From: an uncultured Bacilli bacterium
GTDB taxonomy: Bacteria; Bacillota_I; Bacilli_A; RF39; UBA660
Direction: 5' to 3'
DNA: 64,000 nt
Assembly (NCBI GenBank): GCA_934086315.1
Contig: CAKOHZ010000001.1
Location: forward strand, 186,001 to 250,000
Part shown: positions 31,229 to 38,852 of the stretch, piece by piece
How the letters are laid out: each line of letters starts with the position of its first letter
Numbering within the stretch: the stretch's first letter is position 1
Translations under genes and position numbers: made by a program
Notes under the pieces: generated by a model
Database searches by the model: none
What the model was told of the DNA's origin: nothing
What the model saw: only the letters and a program-made list of their open reading frames with translations

Positions 31229-32515
31229 ATGAAGAATATTAAAAAAGTTATTGCTATGTTATTAATATTAACAACTTTAACTGGATGTATTAAAAGTAAA
31301 ACTGAAATGACAATTAATAAAGATAAAAGTATGGTATTTGAAACTTCTTATTTAATTAGTGATAAGATGTTAGAATATAGTCAACAAACAACTGATGATG
31401 TATTTACACAAGAACAATTAGATTATTTAAAGAAACGTAATTTGACTTATGAAAAAAAGAGTGATAATGGCTATACTGGTTATGTATTAAAAAAAGTATA
31501 TGATAATATTGATAATATATCAAATGAAACTGGAAAAGAAATTGAATTAAGTGATTATCTTAATGAAGGTTTTGATGATAGTGTATTCTTTAAAGTTGAA
31601 AAAGGATTTTTAAAAAATAAATATACTGCTAATTTCAAGTATAATTTAGAATATAATGATTTCAACGATTTATCATATAGTACTCAAAGCAATAATAATG
31701 AATTGGCTATGGGAACAGGAATAGGTGAAACTACTACTCCAAATACTACTATTGACAATAATACTACACCAAATAATGGAACATTAACAACACCAGGAGA
31801 TGGAACAAATGATAATACAACAATAATAGGTGATGATACTACTCCATCAACTAATGAACCTGATTATGGAGAACTAACAAAATTAGCAAGTGAAATGGAA
31901 ATAAGTTACACAGTAAATTTACCTGAAAAGGCAATTAGTAATAATGCCACTGAAAGTCAAAATGATGGAAAAAAATTAGTATGGAAATTAACTACTGATA
32001 GTGAAAATAAAATAGAATATGTATTTGAAGTAAAAAATATGACAAATTATTATATACTATATGGTGGTATAGCTGCAGGAGTAATTATCGTAGTATTGAT
32101 TATAATAATGATTATTAAAAAAGATAAAAAAGGAAAAGAAGTAATACCTGCTCAAGATAAACCAATACATGCAGACTATGATCCTTCAATCGCAGCAGCT
32201 ATTCCAAATCCAGCCATAATAAATGGTACACTAAATCAAACAGTAAATAATGAAATAGCAAATACTGCGCAAGCGCCAACTGCAAATCCAGAACAAATAG
32301 AACAACCAGTTAATGGTCCTATTGGAAATTCTAATACAGAATCACAAGCATATATAATTCCAGAAGTTACAGTTGAGCCACAAATAGCAAAACCAGAAGT
32401 TAAACCAATGTTTATAACTCCAGAAAACATGCCGGAAGAAACTTTAAATATACAAGAAATCAAACCTGAAGTTAAAATTGAACCACAACAAAATACAAAT
32501 ATTAATCAAAATTAG
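31229..32515 (+). CDS. Lipoprotein with extra membrane helix and Pro/Gln-rich tail
   Basis: Predicted 428-residue envelope protein. A lipobox (LTTLTGC, Cys at residue 20) follows a signal peptide. The first half resembles the LppM/DUF3153-like lipoprotein domain (TEMTINKDKSMVFETSYLIS). A low-complexity Thr/Asn/Pro/Gly linker lies at about 160-215. A second structured part follows, then a membrane helix (YYILYGGIAAGVIIVVLIIIMII, about 270-292) and a Lys-rich stop-transfer. The last 130 residues (Pro, Gln, Asn, Ile rich) would be cytoplasmic. A protein both lipidated and membrane-spanning, with a cytoplasmic tail, could link envelope and cytoplasm. The function is unknown. Confidence 0.75.
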   Translation: MKNIKKVIAMLLILTTLTGCIKSKTEMTINKDKSMVFETSYLISDKMLEYSQQTTDDVFTQEQLDYLKKRNLTYEKKSDNGYTGYVLKKVYDNIDNISNETGKEIELSDYLNEGFDDSVFFKVEKGFLKNKYTANFKYNLEYNDFNDLSYSTQSNNNELAMGTGIGETTTPNTTIDNNTTPNNGTLTTPGDGTNDNTTIIGDDTTPSTNEPDYGELTKLASEMEISYTVNLPEKAISNNATESQNDGKKLVWKLTTDSENKIEYVFEVKNMTNYYILYGGIAAGVIIVVLIIIMIIKKDKKGKEVIPAQDKPIHADYDPSIAAAIPNPAIINGTLNQTVNNEIANTAQAPTANPEQIEQPVNGPIGNSNTESQAYIIPEVTVEPQIAKPEVKPMFITPENMPEETLNIQEIKPEVKIEPQQNTNINQN

Positions 32516-32537
32516 TAGTAGAAATACTACTTTTTTA
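32513..32537 (+). terminator. Rho-independent terminator with GAAA loop
   Basis: AGTAGTA-GAAA-TACTACT is followed by TTTTT and overlaps the TAG stop. Confidence 0.8.
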
Positions 32538-32574
32538 TTTGTGTGAAAAATGTTAATATTAAATTGGTGATATT

Positions 32575-33276
32575 ATGGCATACATAGAATTTAAAGATGT
32601 AAGTAAAATATATAAATCAGGAGAAATAGAAGTAAAAGCACTTGATAAAGTAAATTTTGAAATAGAGCAAGGAGAATTAGTTTGTATTTTAGGACATTCA
32701 GGAGCAGGAAAAACAACAGCACTTAATATACTTGGTGGAATGGATAAAGCTACTAGTGGAAAAATAACAGTTGCTAAAAAAGATATAACTAAATATAACA
32801 AAAAAGATCTAATTAAATATAGAAGAACTAATATCGGTTTTGTATTTCAATTCTATAATCTTATACAAAATTTAACAGCACTTGAAAACGTAGAACTAGC
32901 AACTGAAATATGTAAGAATTCTCTGTCTCCTAAAGAAACACTAATAAACGTTGGTCTAAAAGATAGACTCAATAACTTTCCAGCTCAACTATCAGGTGGG
33001 GAACAACAAAGAGTATCAATTGCAAGAGCACTAGCTAAAAATCCAAATGTACTTTTGTGTGATGAACCAACAGGAGCCTTAGATTATGTTACTGGAAAAC
33101 AAATATTAAAGCTATTGCAAGATACATGTAGAAAAAGAAAAATGACAGTAATTATTATCACTCATAATACAGCTATTGCTCCAATGGCAGACAAAGTAAT
33201 TAAATTCAAAAGTGGAAAAGTTGAAGAAGTTATTATTAATAAAAAAACAGTTGATATAGAAAGGATTGAATGGTAG
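32575..33276 (+). CDS. ABC transporter ATP-binding protein (MacB/LolD-like)
   Basis: Predicted 233-residue ATPase of the MacB/FtsE/LolD type. It shows Walker A LGHSGAGKTT (near residue 41), the Q-loop FVFQFYNL, signature LSGGEQQRV, Walker B VLLCDEPTGALD and the switch His in IIITHN. It overlaps the FtsX-type permease gene by 7 bases, so the two proteins form one transporter. Such pairs act as mechanotransmission exporters or envelope-stress complexes. GGTGA precedes the ATG. Confidence 0.92.
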   Translation: MAYIEFKDVSKIYKSGEIEVKALDKVNFEIEQGELVCILGHSGAGKTTALNILGGMDKATSGKITVAKKDITKYNKKDLIKYRRTNIGFVFQFYNLIQNLTALENVELATEICKNSLSPKETLINVGLKDRLNNFPAQLSGGEQQRVSIARALAKNPNVLLCDEPTGALDYVTGKQILKLLQDTCRKRKMTVIIITHNTAIAPMADKVIKFKSGKVEEVIINKKTVDIERIEW

Positions 33277-36185
33277 TGAAAACACTAACTAAACAAAGTT
33301 TCCTAAGTATCAAAAAAACATTTAAAAGATTCTTATCTATTTTAGCAATAGTACTTTTGGGAGTAGGATTCTTTACTGGTATAAGACAAACTTCACCTAA
33401 TATGGAAAGTAGTATAGATGAATACTTTAAGAAACAAAATGTTTATGATATTAACTTAATGTCAACTTGGGGAATTACTAATGAAGAAATAGAAAAATTA
33501 AAAAGTGATGGATATGATGTAGAACCATCTTATAGTATAGATGCTCTTATAAGAGTAGATGATGACTATGTAGTAAAAGTTCATTCTTATGATCCGGATG
33601 CTAAAATTAACAAATTAATTGTAACCGAAGGAAGACTACCAAAAACCAACAAAGAATGTGTAATAGAGAAAAATAAAGATTTAGGAGACTATAAAATCGG
33701 AGACACTATCACTATAGAAGATGATAACTTAAAAGAAAAAACATTAGAAATCGTAGGTTTTGTTAAAAGCCCATTATACGTATCTCGTGAAAGAGGAAGT
33801 ACAAAACTATTAAATGGTAAAGTTAATTTCTATATGTATTCACTAATTACTAACTTTGATATTGATTATTACACTGAGGCTTATATAAAACTTAATAATA
33901 ATGAAAGCACTTACTCAAAAAAATATGAAGAACTTATTAACAGCGAAGAAGATAAACTAGAAGTTATAACAAATGAATTTATAGAAACTAGATTTAACAA
34001 AGAAAAAGAAGCTGCATTAAAAGAATTAAATGATAATATAGATAAGTATAATCAAGAAAAAAAAGACGCATATAAAAAGTTAGATGATGCAGAAGATAAA
34101 ATAAATAAAAATGAAAAAACTCTTAACAGTAATTTAACAAAACTAAATAATAATGAAAAGAAAGCTAAAGAAACATTTAAAACTAAGAAAGCAGAAATAG
34201 AAACTAACAAGAAAAAAGTAAATGATGGAATTACTACTCTTAAAAAGAATATTGCTTACTTAGAAAGTATAGGTGGAGACACAACAGCATTAAAAGCACA
34301 ACTATCTAATTTAGAATCAAACTTAAAAAAACTAAATGATGGTTATAACACTTTACTTCAAGAAGAAAAGAAAACTTATAAGGAAATTTCAAATGCCAGA
34401 ACTAAAATAAACAATGGTAAAAAAGAAATAGAAAAAGCAAGAAAAGAACTTGAAGATAATAGAAAGAAAGCTGATAAAGAGTTTGAAGATGCTTATAAGA
34501 AAATTGAAGATGCAAGAAAAGAAATAGATGAACTTGAAAAACCTGAGTGGTATATTTTAGATTTAGATTCTAATGTTGGATATTATAGTTTCTCTCAAGA
34601 TAGTGAAAGAATTAACAAACTAGCTAAAGTATTCCCATTACTATTTTATATTGTAGCTGTACTTGTAAGTTTAACTACTATGACAAGAATGGTAGAAGAA
34701 GAAAGAGGAGAACTAGGTACACTAAAATCACTTGGATATAACGATAACCAAATACTATTTAAATATATTATTTATGCTTTACTTGCAACTACCATTGGTT
34801 CAGTAGTAGGTGTAATAATAGGTTCAAACACTATACCAAGTATAATTTACGGAATGTATAGTTTAATGTACACACTTGGAGACTTTGTTAATGAATTTGA
34901 TACATTAAGTGCACTTATAGGTTCTTTTATAGCAATAGGTTGTATACTCTTATCAACATATCTAGCAGTTAAAAAATCTCTAAAAGAAGTACCAGCAGAA
35001 CTACTAAGACCAAAAAGTCCAGCTGCAGGTAAAAGAGTACTTTTAGAAAGAATTCCATTTATATGGAAACACTTATCATTCTCAAGAAAAGTAACAGTAA
35101 GAAATGTATTTAGATACAAAAAAAGATTCTTAATGACAATATTTGGTATAGCTGGATGTACTGGACTTATAATCGCAGGTTTTGGTATAAAAGACTGTAT
35201 AACTGACATGGTACCAAACCAATATGAAAAAATATTTAGTTATAACCTAGAAATAACATTTAATAAAGATAGTGAATCTTTAGACAAAGATTATGAAGAA
35301 ATATCAAAATTCAAAGAATTCAAAGAAACACTAAAAGTAAATAAAGAAGCAATAGATATTATAAATAAAGATACTAATCAAACAGTACAACTTATAATAC
35401 CATTTGATAACTATGAAGATTTTATAAAGATACAAGATAGAAAAACTGAAAAAAAATATACTCTAGATGATAAAGTATTTGTTTCAGAAAAGTTATATAA
35501 ACTTCTTAAATTAAAAGAAAATGATACTCTAAAGATTAAACTTGATGATAAGGAATACACAACAACAGTAGGTGGAAGTACTGAAAACTATATAATGCAT
35601 TATATTTATATGAGTAAGAAAATATATGATAGTGATTCATATAATACTATGTTTGTAAAAGTGGATAACTTAACTGAAGAAACAAGAAAAGATTTATCAA
35701 AGAGATTAAAAGAATATGATTCAGTTTCTAAATTAACATATAATTCACTAAGTAGAACTATATTTGATGATGCGATGGAGAACTTTGGACAAGTATCAGG
35801 TGTATTAATTGTTTCAGCAGGACTTCTGGCTTTCGTAGTACTCTATAACTTATCAAGCATAAATATTAGCGAAAGAAAAAGAGAACTTGCATCTATTAAA
35901 GTATTAGGTTTCTATGATAATGAAGTTTATAACTATATTGGAAGAGAAAACAAAATACTAACATTTATTGGTATGCTACTTGGATGTTTCATTGGATACG
36001 CTCTTGCTATGTATATAATTAAAACTTGTGAGCTAGATATTACTATGTTTAGTCCTAAAATATCTATTTATAGTTATATATATTCTCTAGGTATAACATT
36101 GATATTTACAATATTAGTTGACATAGCTACATACTTTAGTTTGAAGCATATTAAGATGGTTGAATCATTAAAGTCAGTAGAATAA
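33270..36185 (+). CDS. ABC transporter permease, FtsX/MacB-like, with coiled coil
   Basis: Predicted 971-residue permease. A first helix (FLSILAIVLLGVGFFTG, residue 22 on) leads into a large outer domain. From about residue 245 to 425 there is a long Lys/Glu/Asn coiled coil (DNIDKYNQEKKDAYKKLDDAED and so on). Three helices follow (VFPLLFYIVAVLVSLTTMTRMVEEERGELGTLKSLGY is the FtsX signature). After a linker comes a second unit: helix, outer domain and three C-terminal helices (ERKRELASIKVLGF repeats the signature). This is the layout of large Gram-positive FtsX-like permeases. It overlaps its ATPase gene. The substrate is unknown. Confidence 0.9.
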   Translation: MVVKTLTKQSFLSIKKTFKRFLSILAIVLLGVGFFTGIRQTSPNMESSIDEYFKKQNVYDINLMSTWGITNEEIEKLKSDGYDVEPSYSIDALIRVDDDYVVKVHSYDPDAKINKLIVTEGRLPKTNKECVIEKNKDLGDYKIGDTITIEDDNLKEKTLEIVGFVKSPLYVSRERGSTKLLNGKVNFYMYSLITNFDIDYYTEAYIKLNNNESTYSKKYEELINSEEDKLEVITNEFIETRFNKEKEAALKELNDNIDKYNQEKKDAYKKLDDAEDKINKNEKTLNSNLTKLNNNEKKAKETFKTKKAEIETNKKKVNDGITTLKKNIAYLESIGGDTTALKAQLSNLESNLKKLNDGYNTLLQEEKKTYKEISNARTKINNGKKEIEKARKELEDNRKKADKEFEDAYKKIEDARKEIDELEKPEWYILDLDSNVGYYSFSQDSERINKLAKVFPLLFYIVAVLVSLTTMTRMVEEERGELGTLKSLGYNDNQILFKYIIYALLATTIGSVVGVIIGSNTIPSIIYGMYSLMYTLGDFVNEFDTLSALIGSFIAIGCILLSTYLAVKKSLKEVPAELLRPKSPAAGKRVLLERIPFIWKHLSFSRKVTVRNVFRYKKRFLMTIFGIAGCTGLIIAGFGIKDCITDMVPNQYEKIFSYNLEITFNKDSESLDKDYEEISKFKEFKETLKVNKEAIDIINKDTNQTVQLIIPFDNYEDFIKIQDRKTEKKYTLDDKVFVSEKLYKLLKLKENDTLKIKLDDKEYTTTVGGSTENYIMHYIYMSKKIYDSDSYNTMFVKVDNLTEETRKDLSKRLKEYDSVSKLTYNSLSRTIFDDAMENFGQVSGVLIVSAGLLAFVVLYNLSSINISERKRELASIKVLGFYDNEVYNYIGRENKILTFIGMLLGCFIGYALAMYIIKTCELDITMFSPKISIYSYIYSLGITLIFTILVDIATYFSLKHIKMVESLKSVE

Positions 36186-36189
36186 TGTA

Positions 36190-36222
36190 AAAAAGATATA
36201 TCAATTAAAGATATATCTTTTA
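36190..36222 (+). terminator. Rho-independent terminator
   Basis: The 12-bp stem AAAAGATATATC / GATATATCTTTT with a 7-base loop follows the permease stop. Confidence 0.75.
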
Positions 36223-36227
36223 ATATT

Positions 36228-36236
36228 TGTTATAAT
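36228..36236 (+). promoter_or_regulatory. Extended -10 promoter box
   Basis: TGTTATAAT lies 20 bases before glyA, with GAGGTGA between. Confidence 0.7.
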
Positions 36237-36256
36237 TATAATGAGGTGAAGGTAAT

Positions 36257-37486
36257 ATGGATATAGAATTAAAAAAAGCATTGAATTTAGAAAAGAAAAG
36301 ACAACAAAATAATATAGAATTAATAGCTAGTGAAAACTATGTATCTAAAGCTATATTAGAATTACAAGGTAGTATCTTAACTAATAAATATGCTGAAGGA
36401 TACCCAGGTAAAAGGTATTATGGAGGATGTGAATACATCGATATTTTTGAAAATAAAGCTATAGAATATGCTTGTAAATTATTTGGAAGTGCCTATGCGA
36501 ACGTTCAACCACATAGTGGAAGTTCAGCTAATATGGCAGTTTATAGAGCATTATTAAATCAGGGAGATAAAGTACTTGGAATGTCACTTGCCCAAGGAGG
36601 ACATTTAACTCATGGAAGTAAAGTAAGTTTTAGTGGTATTGACTATGATATAGTTTCTTACGAACTAGATCCCAAAAGTGAAACATTAGATTATAAAGCA
36701 ATCGAAGAACTAGCTATAAAAGAAAAACCTAAAATGATAATTGCAGGATGCAGTGCTTATAGTAGAAGTATAGACTTTAAAAAGTTTAGAGAAATAGCTG
36801 ATAAATGTGGTGCTTACTTAATGGTAGATATGGCACATATAGCAGGTTTAGTTGCTGCAGGACTTCATATGAATCCAGTACCATATGCTGATGTAGTAAC
36901 ATCAACTACTCATAAAACTTTAAGAGGTCCAAGAGGTGGATTAATACTAACTAATAATGAAGAAATAATTAAAAAGATAAATAAAGTTGTATTCCCGGGT
37001 ATTCAAGGTGGACCACTTATGCATGTAATCGCAGCCAAAGCTCAATGTTTCTATGAGGCATTACAACCAGAATTTAAAGAATATGCAAAAAATATTATTA
37101 AAAATGCTAATGCGATGGCAGAAGAATTCAAAAAGAATAATGTAAAAGTAGTTTCAAATGCTACAGATAATCATTTAATGTTAATTGATGTTAAAACAGG
37201 TTTTGGATTAACTGGTAAAATTGCAGAAGAAACACTCGATAAAATAAATATAACTGTTAATAAGAATGCAATACCATTTGATACAGAAAAACCAAGTATA
37301 ACAAGCGGTTTAAGACTTGGAAGTGCAGCAATGACTACAAGAGGTTTAAATGATAAAGACTTTATAGAAATAGCAGATATAATTATTAAAGCACTTAAAA
37401 ATCATGACAATAAAAAAGTACTTCTTGAATGTAAAAAAGAAGTACGTGTTATCACTAGTAAATATCCAACTAAGAATATTAAATAG
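36257..37486 (+). CDS. glyA: Serine hydroxymethyltransferase
   Basis: Predicted 409-residue PLP enzyme that interconverts serine and glycine while charging tetrahydrofolate with a one-carbon unit. Diagnostic stretches are NIELIASENYVSKA, LTNKYAEGYPGKRYYGGCEYID, VQPHSGSSANMAVY, the PLP-lysine motif VTSTTHKTLRGPRGG and FPGIQGGPLMHVIAAKA. Length matches the family. GAGGTGA precedes the ATG. Its end overlaps the end of the converging ybaK-like gene by 8 bases, with no separate terminator seen. Confidence 0.97.
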   Translation: MDIELKKALNLEKKRQQNNIELIASENYVSKAILELQGSILTNKYAEGYPGKRYYGGCEYIDIFENKAIEYACKLFGSAYANVQPHSGSSANMAVYRALLNQGDKVLGMSLAQGGHLTHGSKVSFSGIDYDIVSYELDPKSETLDYKAIEELAIKEKPKMIIAGCSAYSRSIDFKKFREIADKCGAYLMVDMAHIAGLVAAGLHMNPVPYADVVTSTTHKTLRGPRGGLILTNNEEIIKKINKVVFPGIQGGPLMHVIAAKAQCFYEALQPEFKEYAKNIIKNANAMAEEFKKNNVKVVSNATDNHLMLIDVKTGFGLTGKIAEETLDKINITVNKNAIPFDTEKPSITSGLRLGSAAMTTRGLNDKDFIEIADIIIKALKNHDNKKVLLECKKEVRVITSKYPTKNIK

Positions 37487-37943
37487 TTGATACGTCTATC
37501 CAAGCTATAGGGTTAGAAAATTCTTCTAACTCTTTTATTGTGACTTCAATTGCAGAAGCAGGACTTCCACAAGCAGGAAAGACTGTTTCAAATCTTTTAA
37601 GAGATTCATCTAAATAAATTTCTACTCCAGGTTTAACAGCGAATGGACACACACCACCAACTGGATGACCAGTTAAACTTTCAACTTCATCGTATGGAAG
37701 CATATGCGCTTTCTCATTAAAATAGTGTTTAAATTTAGAATTATTAATCTTAGCATCTCCAGCTAATACTATAAGTATAATTTTATCTTTAACTCTAAAT
37801 GATAAAGTCTTAGCTATTCTTTCTTCGGTAGTATGTAAAGCGTGAGCAGCCATGCTAACAGTTGCACTACTTTCATCAAGAACTACGACTTTGCCATCAA
37901 CATTGTATTTTTTTAGATATTCTTTTACATCATTTAATGCCAT
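37479..37943 (-). CDS. YbaK/ProX-like aminoacyl-tRNA deacylase
   Basis: Predicted 154-residue free-standing editing-domain protein (YbaK/EbsC group), whose members hydrolyse mischarged tRNAs such as Cys-tRNA-Pro or Ala-tRNA-Pro. Family marks are ERIAKTLSFRV, VLAGDAKINNSKFKHYF and the loop TGHPVGGVCPFAVK, followed by PACGSPASAIEVT. The start overlaps the stop of the S26-like gene (TAATG at 37943), so the two are translationally coupled. The exact tRNA specificity cannot be told. Confidence 0.88.
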   Translation of the reverse strand: MALNDVKEYLKKYNVDGKVVVLDESSATVSMAAHALHTTEERIAKTLSFRVKDKIILIVLAGDAKINNSKFKHYFNEKAHMLPYDEVESLTGHPVGGVCPFAVKPGVEIYLDESLKRFETVFPACGSPASAIEVTIKELEEFSNPIAWIDVSTI

Positions 37944-38446
37944 TATCCTCTATCTCCTAATGTTAAAAAGAAATAACCACCAATTACTATTATAAAGAAT
38001 AGTATTGAAAGTGGACCAGTTATAATTGAAAATATAGTTCCAAAATTTTTAATATTCTCTGTAACTTTTCCTATTATTAATTCATCTGTAACTTTATAGT
38101 TTTCATCTACACTATTAGTGTTATCTTCTAAAAAATAAACTCCAGCAGATACATCTTTAACCTTAGCAAGTCTAAATGTTCCATAATATTTATATAATAT
38201 AACCTCATCACTTTGATATGATGTATTTTTTTCAAGTATAACTATATCATTAGTATTATAGTCTGGTACCATATTTGTTTCATTAACTTTATGATATGTA
38301 TAACCAAATAAATATGAATAAGAGCCACCCATTAATAATCTATATCCTAGATCATAAACAGCTATTAAAGCAAGTATTCCCAAAATACATATTAGAACTA
38401 ACATTATAGCTTTAACAGGACCTATAAATTTCCTTAATCTCATCAT
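37943..38446 (-). CDS. Signal peptidase I (S26)-like protein lacking the catalytic serine
   Basis: Predicted 167-residue membrane protein with helices at about residues 12-34 and 135-160. The middle resembles a SipW-type signal peptidase: the SGSMEP catalytic motif corresponds to ETNMVPDYNTNDIVIL, and LEDNTNSVDENYKVTDELIIGKV matches the KGDNN...D...VVGKV region. The Ser before Met is Asn here (codon AAT on the minus strand, near 38272), and the archaeal/SipW-type His-Arg motif reads FRLAKV. It is therefore probably an inactive relative, or one with another role. AAGGTGA precedes the ATG. It is coupled to the ybaK-like gene. Confidence 0.7.
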   Translation of the reverse strand: MMRLRKFIGPVKAIMLVLICILGILALIAVYDLGYRLLMGGSYSYLFGYTYHKVNETNMVPDYNTNDIVILEKNTSYQSDEVILYKYYGTFRLAKVKDVSAGVYFLEDNTNSVDENYKVTDELIIGKVTENIKNFGTIFSIITGPLSILFFIIVIGGYFFLTLGDRG

Positions 38447-38549
38447 AAAATCACCTTACCTATGTAGTAATTATAACATAATGAAATATAATTTGACATA
38501 TTTACTTAATTATTATATAATACTTGTCACTTATAGGGGGAATATAAAT

Positions 38550-38765
38550 ATGTCATATGAAACTGACTGCATGTTAGCATTAAAAAATGCGTTAAGAGAT
38601 ACTGAAGGATTAAAAATAGCTATTAAAGAATTTAATAAAAATGCTAAGACTTTTGAACGTTTAGCAGAAGCTATCGAAAAACAAAATGAATTAAAAGAAA
38701 GAGAACTTGAATTATTAGAAAGACAAGAAGGCTCTACAAGAACTTTAAGACCAAGAGGTTTTTAA
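38550..38765 (+). CDS. Small helical protein, unknown function
   Basis: Predicted 71-residue charged protein. I chose ATG 38550 because GGGGGAA lies 8-13 bases upstream; a longer reading begins in an AT-rich promoter-like area. Residues 10-55 form one long amphipathic helix (ALRDTEGLKIAIKEFNKNAKTFERLAEAIEKQNELKERELELL region), likely a coiled coil, and the end is TLRPRGF. I recognise no family. It is monocistronic with a hairpin after the stop. Confidence 0.65.
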   Translation: MSYETDCMLALKNALRDTEGLKIAIKEFNKNAKTFERLAEAIEKQNELKERELELLERQEGSTRTLRPRGF

Positions 38766-38778
38766 AAAAATATTATAA

Positions 38779-38806
38779 AGCTTAAAGTAAATCTTTAAGT
38801 TTTTAT
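38779..38806 (+). terminator. Rho-independent terminator
   Basis: CTTAAAG-TAAAT-CTTTAAG (38781-38799) is followed by TTTTTAT. The stem is AT-rich. Confidence 0.65.
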
Positions 38807-38826
38807 ATTGTACAAAAATATTATTG

Positions 38827-38835
38827 TGTTATAAT
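38827..38835 (+). promoter_or_regulatory. Extended -10 promoter box
   Basis: TGTTATAAT lies 17 bases before the pilin-headed surface protein gene, with AGGTGA between. Confidence 0.7.
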
Positions 38836-38852
38836 TTAATATAGGTGAAAAA

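Noticed and set aside
36186..36256. Riboswitch before glyA
   Set aside because: The gap is only about 70 bases, filled by the previous terminator, a -10 box and the ribosome site; no room for an aptamer such as glycine, THF or SAM.
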